Of a stretch of DNA of 15,712 nt, positions 12,936 through 15,712 are shown piece after piece. The stretch comes from JAMBLL01 sp964460075 (GTDB taxonomy: Bacteria; Actinomycetota; Acidimicrobiia; Spongiisociales; UBA5794), in the NCBI GenBank assembly GCA_964460075.1, contig CAYWPC010000039.1, forward strand, positions 1 to 15,712, read 5' to 3'. Under the pieces are notes generated by a model. It saw nothing but the letters and a program-made list of their open reading frames with translations. It was not told the DNA's origin and did not search any database. Made by a program: the position numbers and the translations under genes. Position 1 is the first letter of the stretch, and each line of letters begins with the position of its first letter.

Positions 12936-14321
12936 TCACTCCAGGGGCGCATCCCTCCTCGCCTCGGGGGCACGCAGACGTACTGTGACAACAAGACCTC
13001 CGTCTACACCCCGTGACGCGGCGATCCTCCCACCAGATCGACCGACGAGATGCGACACGATCGCGAGGCCGAGGCCTGTTCCCGGTTGACTAGACCCGCC
13101 ACGCCAGAACCGATCGAAGATCCTCGGCAGATCCTCATCGGTTACGCCTTCGCCCGTGTCTCTGACCTCGAAGGCACACAGACCGTCATGCTCCCCAAGC
13201 ATCGCCACGGTCACGGTGCCGCCACGGGGCGTGTAGCGAATAGCGTTGTCGATAAGGTTGTCGAGGATCTGTTCCAGCCCATCGGGGACGACAGACGCTA
13301 CATGGCGCCGTACCACGTCGATATCGGTGAGCAAGGTGATCCCTGCGTCATCAGCAACGGGTCCCCACAGTCGTACTCTCTGTTCGACCACATCAGCGAC
13401 ATCAACCGCTACCGTGTCGGCACTTCCAGCACGCGAGAGCTCGAGAAGTTGGTCTACCAACCGAGAGAGCCGCTCCACTTCCACGACGACGCTGCCAACA
13501 TCGTCCGTCTCGCTTTCGACTACGGTCGCCTCGAGGTTCTCAAGGCGAAGCCTGAGTGCTGTCAGCGGTGTCCTGAGTTGATGCGATGCGTCTGCGACGA
13601 ACGCACGTTGAGACTCCACCAAATCCTCAAGGCGAGCCGCCATGTCATCGAAGGCGTGCGCCAGTTCAGAGAGCTCAGGTGGTGCATCCTTGATCGAGGC
13701 GCGAGCGGACAGGTCACCTCCGGCGATCCGGGCCGCGGCCCTTCGAAGGTCAGCAGTGGGTCGCGTGATCGATCGCGCAACCGCGAAGGCCACGACCGCT
13801 GTTGCACCGACTGCAACGATGACGACTGCACCGAGACTCAACCACATGCGGCGCACCCTCGCCTCGACATCACGGTTGAACACGGTAAGCCGCACCACAC
13901 CGTACACATGGGATCCAGAAGCAACAGGAACTGCAGCAACAAAGAGATCTGCGCCTAGTGTTTGGGAGTACCGCGTCCCGGAGAATCGGCTCCCCGACAT
14001 GGCAGCAACGATCTCGGGTCGACTCGTAAACGACCGAGGAGCCCCACCATCGGTGTCCACCGTCGAGGTGCCAGATTGGTTCACAACGACCACTCTGGCA
14101 CCCGTTCGTGCCGTGTACTTGAGAGCAGCCTGGGGGTCAATCATCGTGCCATGCTGCAAGGAGTCTTCGTAGACCGTCGAAAGCACAACAGCGTCGCGCT
14201 CAAGCGCCACAGCAAACTGCTCGCGCTGGCGATCTGAAAAAACCAAGCCGAAGGGCACCGCAAGGGAGCCGGCCAGGACCAGCACGATCACCACGTAGCC
14301 GAGAAGCAACCTGCGGATCAC
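12936..14321 (-). CDS. HAMP-domain sensor histidine kinase with extracytoplasmic sensor domain
   Basis: 461 residues; GTG start at 14321 overlaps the regulator's stop by 4 bp (GTGA). Helix 1 (about 5-28), an extracytoplasmic domain of about 130 residues (29-158) resembling a PAS/Cache-like fold in its VVVVNQSGTSTVDTDGG and YGVVRLTVF strands, helix 2 (about 160-183), HAMP (about 184-237), HisKA with H247 in VADASHQLRTPL, then the ATPase domain: N-box N359 in DNLIDNAIRYTP, G1 DTGEG (388-392), F-box FDRFWRG, G2 GTGLGL (414-419). All catalytic motifs are intact. Unlike the kinase at 2675-3781 it has a full sensor domain, so it may bind a small ligand. Partner is the regulator at 14318-14983. Confidence 0.93.
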   Translation of the reverse strand: MIRRLLLGYVVIVLVLAGSLAVPFGLVFSDRQREQFAVALERDAVVLSTVYEDSLQHGTMIDPQAALKYTARTGARVVVVNQSGTSTVDTDGGAPRSFTSRPEIVAAMSGSRFSGTRYSQTLGADLFVAAVPVASGSHVYGVVRLTVFNRDVEARVRRMWLSLGAVVIVAVGATAVVAFAVARSITRPTADLRRAAARIAGGDLSARASIKDAPPELSELAHAFDDMAARLEDLVESQRAFVADASHQLRTPLTALRLRLENLEATVVESETDDVGSVVVEVERLSRLVDQLLELSRAGSADTVAVDVADVVEQRVRLWGPVADDAGITLLTDIDVVRRHVASVVPDGLEQILDNLIDNAIRYTPRGGTVTVAMLGEHDGLCAFEVRDTGEGVTDEDLPRIFDRFWRGGSSQPGTGLGLAIVSHLVGRSGGRIAASRGVDGGLVVTVRLRAPEARRDAPLE

Positions 14322-14983
14322 TGCGCTGACTCAACCAGTTGATACCCGACACCGCGCACGGTGACGATGAGATCCGGGTCTTGCAGCTTGCGACGAAGCG
14401 ATGCTATGTGTACGTCAAGGGTCTTGGTCGATCCCCACCAATGTTCGTCCCACACCGAACGCAGAATCTCATCACGAGACAGGACGGCGCCGGGATCGCT
14501 CGCCAGAAAAGCCAGGAGGTCGTACTCCTTTGGTGTCAGAGATATCTTCTCTCCGTCAAACGTGACGCTCCTCGTCCTGTGATCGATCGACAACCGGTCC
14601 AGTTCGATCTCTTGATTGATCACGCCTAACCGGTCGTCGATTCGGCGCATTACCGCACGGATTCGAGCGGTGAGCTCCCTGAACCCGAATGGCTTGACCA
14701 AGTAGTCGTCAGCACCAAGGTCGAGAAGTGAGACACGGTCGATCTCGTCAGAACGAGCGGTCACGACGATGATCGGAACCTGAGATACTTCCCGAATCCG
14801 TGCCGTGACGAGCTCGCCGTCCACATCCGGCAGGCCAAGATCTAGGAGAACGAGATCGTGAGGACCCTGTGCGATCGCTTCGCGCCCGGTGCGGACCCAC
14901 GTCACGTTGTAACCTTGCCGCTCAAGACCCTCCGCCATTGGTTCGGCGATTCCGACGTCGTCCTCTACGAGAAGTATCCGCAT
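14318..14983 (-). CDS. OmpR/PhoB-family response regulator
   Basis: 221 residues from ATG at 14983. Receiver: acidic E7/D8/D9 (LLVEDD), phospho-acceptor D48 (LLDLGLPDVDG), T75 (VVTARSDE), K97 (LVKPFG). The C-terminal winged helix (about 125-217) contains LTPKEYDLLAFLAS and ends in TVRGVGYQLV. It overlaps the kinase by 4 bp. No clear ribosome site precedes the ATG, so translation may be leaderless or weak. The divergent promoter region at 15025-15063 has 11-bp-phased direct repeats that suit this regulator's family, suggesting control of the exported acidic protein and perhaps of itself. Confidence 0.93.
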   Translation of the reverse strand: MRILLVEDDVGIAEPMAEGLERQGYNVTWVRTGREAIAQGPHDLVLLDLGLPDVDGELVTARIREVSQVPIIVVTARSDEIDRVSLLDLGADDYLVKPFGFRELTARIRAVMRRIDDRLGVINQEIELDRLSIDHRTRSVTFDGEKISLTPKEYDLLAFLASDPGAVLSRDEILRSVWDEHWWGSTKTLDVHIASLRRKLQDPDLIVTVRGVGYQLVESAQ

Positions 14984-15024
14984 CTAGGCATGGTCGCACG
15001 TTGTGATCGAGATTCCGTGCATCT

Positions 15025-15063
15025 TTACCTGACACTTACCTTCGTCTTCCCTTCTGTTCACCA
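15025..15063. promoter_or_regulatory. 11-bp-phased direct repeats, probable response-regulator binding site
   Basis: TTACCT (15025-15030), TTACCT (15036-15041), TTCCCT (15047-15052) and weaker TCACCA (15058-15063), each starting exactly 11 bp after the last. Tandem half-sites with 11-bp period are the usual target of OmpR/PhoB-family dimers. The array lies in the 128-bp gap between the regulator gene and the divergent acidic-protein gene and ends 7 bp before a weak -10-like GATACG (15071-15076), a position suited to activation of the plus-strand gene. Confidence 0.55.
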
Positions 15064-15111
15064 GTGATTCGATACGTTGTTCTCGAACACGCAGCTTCCC
15101 AAGGAGAAGAC

Positions 15112-15696
15112 ATGAAACATCGCACAGCAATCGTCACGGCGGCATCCATTGCTGTAGTGATCCTCGCAGCAACCGCGGCCATCGCCACGAACCTGAGGAT
15201 CCTCAGTACCGGAAGCAACACCGCAGAGGTCGGCGTACTCACCGTTGACACCACGGTGTCGTCCATGCCACAAGAAGTTCCTCCGGCGTCGGTCATCAAG
15301 ATCCAGGATGAGGAGACATCGGACACGACCGTCAAAGCCGAGAGCACGCCTGCCGGTGAGATCACGGCCTACGCCGTGGGCGATGCCGGCATCGTGACCA
15401 TCGAGAACAACGGGTCCATGCTGACCGTCGGCAACATCGAAACGAACTCCGGATGGCAGACCGCACAAGTCCTCGACGGCACATCAGTCGATATCGGATT
15501 CGTGAACGCCGACGGAGCCGTGCTGCGATTCCTTGCCGAACTGGATGCATCGGGAACGATCCAGACAGTGGTCGAAGATCTCACCCCCGTGGCATCTCAG
15601 GATGGCAACCGTAGCTACGAGGACGACGACAAGTACGAGAACGAGAGCGAGAACGACGACAAGTACGAGAACGGATACGAAGACGATGACGACTGA
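15112..15696 (+). CDS. Exported or membrane-anchored protein with acidic repeat tail, unknown function
   Basis: 194 residues from ATG at 15112 (AAGGAGA just upstream; the frame extends to 15064 without such a site). An N-terminal hydrophobic segment (about 8-27) preceded by MKHR acts as signal peptide or anchor; there is no lipobox. A Thr/Val-rich extracytoplasmic region of about 140 residues follows, with strand-like stretches (AGIVTIENNGSMLTVGNIE, TSVDIGFVNADGAVLRFL), then a very acidic tail in which DDKYEN occurs twice and which ends in YEDDDD. I recognise no family. The acidic tail could bind Ca2+ or other divalent cations or interact with a positively charged partner. Divergence from the regulator/kinase pair at 12936-14983 and the phased repeats between them suggest that it is a target of, or accessory to, that system. 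Confidence 0.85.
   Translation: MKHRTAIVTAASIAVVILAATAAIATNLRILSTGSNTAEVGVLTVDTTVSSMPQEVPPASVIKIQDEETSDTTVKAESTPAGEITAYAVGDAGIVTIENNGSMLTVGNIETNSGWQTAQVLDGTSVDIGFVNADGAVLRFLAELDASGTIQTVVEDLTPVASQDGNRSYEDDDKYENESENDDKYENGYEDDDD
15623..15673 (+). repeat. 21-bp direct repeat with 30-bp period in the acidic tail
   Basis: Two perfect 21-bp copies (15623-15643 and 15653-15673) encode the two DDKYEN blocks, ten residues apart. Identity at the DNA level, not only in protein, points to recent internal duplication of the tail. Confidence 0.8.
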
Positions 15697-15712
15697 AGCG
15701 TCGGCAGAGCCA

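Noticed and set aside
12730..12939. 69-residue minus-strand open frame after the kinase, with a signal-peptide-like start
   Set aside because: Its GTG has no properly spaced ribosome site, and it runs through the nested inverted repeat into the promoter/operator of the YHS gene.
13050..13958. 302-residue plus-strand open frame
   Set aside because: It lies opposite the second histidine kinase, whose catalytic motifs are all intact; its translation shows no family features.

Overview
The window reads as chromosomal DNA of a GC-rich Gram-positive-type bacterium, most likely an uncultured actinomycete (Actinomycetota; Acidimicrobiia-like is only a guess). Support: high-GC codon use, frequent GTG and TTG starts with good GGAGG-type ribosome sites, an AAAC lipobox followed by a Thr/Ser/Gly-rich linker, and Walker- and OmpR-family proteins of actinobacterial flavour. 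A run of exactly 100 N at 12328-12427 shows that this is a draft scaffold. No rRNA, tRNA, CRISPR array, transposase or phage gene was seen.

Layout. (1) 1-2606, plus strand: two tandem copies of a two-gene module, a CcdA/DsbD-like membrane protein followed by a membrane-anchored CxxC redoxin. The first copy is cut by the window edge. (2) 2675-4470, minus: an OmpR-type response regulator and its HAMP histidine kinase, overlapping by 4 bp. Upstream on the same strand (4551-5062) lie a small SHOCT-domain membrane protein and a Met/His-rich exported protein, closed by an intrinsic terminator. (3) 5420-9198, plus: an oligopeptide/dipeptide-type ABC importer with lipoprotein binding protein and two permeases. 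The two ATPase genes (9253-11360) are a separate, convergent minus-strand operon. (4) 11511-12693, minus: a YHS-domain, Cys- and His-rich putative metal-binding protein, interrupted by the N gap in its His repeat, followed by a class I SAM methyltransferase. Its promoter holds a G-tract palindrome resembling CsoR-family operators. (5) 12936-14983, minus: a second OmpR-type regulator/kinase pair. Divergent from it is an exported acidic protein (15112-15696), and the shared promoter region carries 11-bp-phased direct repeats typical of OmpR/PhoB regulators.

How the parts may work together. The peptide transporter is an ordinary nutrient importer (known family). Around it are three modules that point to extracytoplasmic thiol and soft-metal (probably copper) handling: thiol-electron transfer (CcdA-like plus redoxin), a Met/His-rich exported protein beside a kinase whose sensor loop is Met-rich, and a YHS/CxC/His-rich protein behind a CsoR-like operator. 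That these form one physiological unit is inference; none of the usual copper or mercury genes (P-type ATPase, multicopper oxidase, mer genes, csoR itself) lies in the window.
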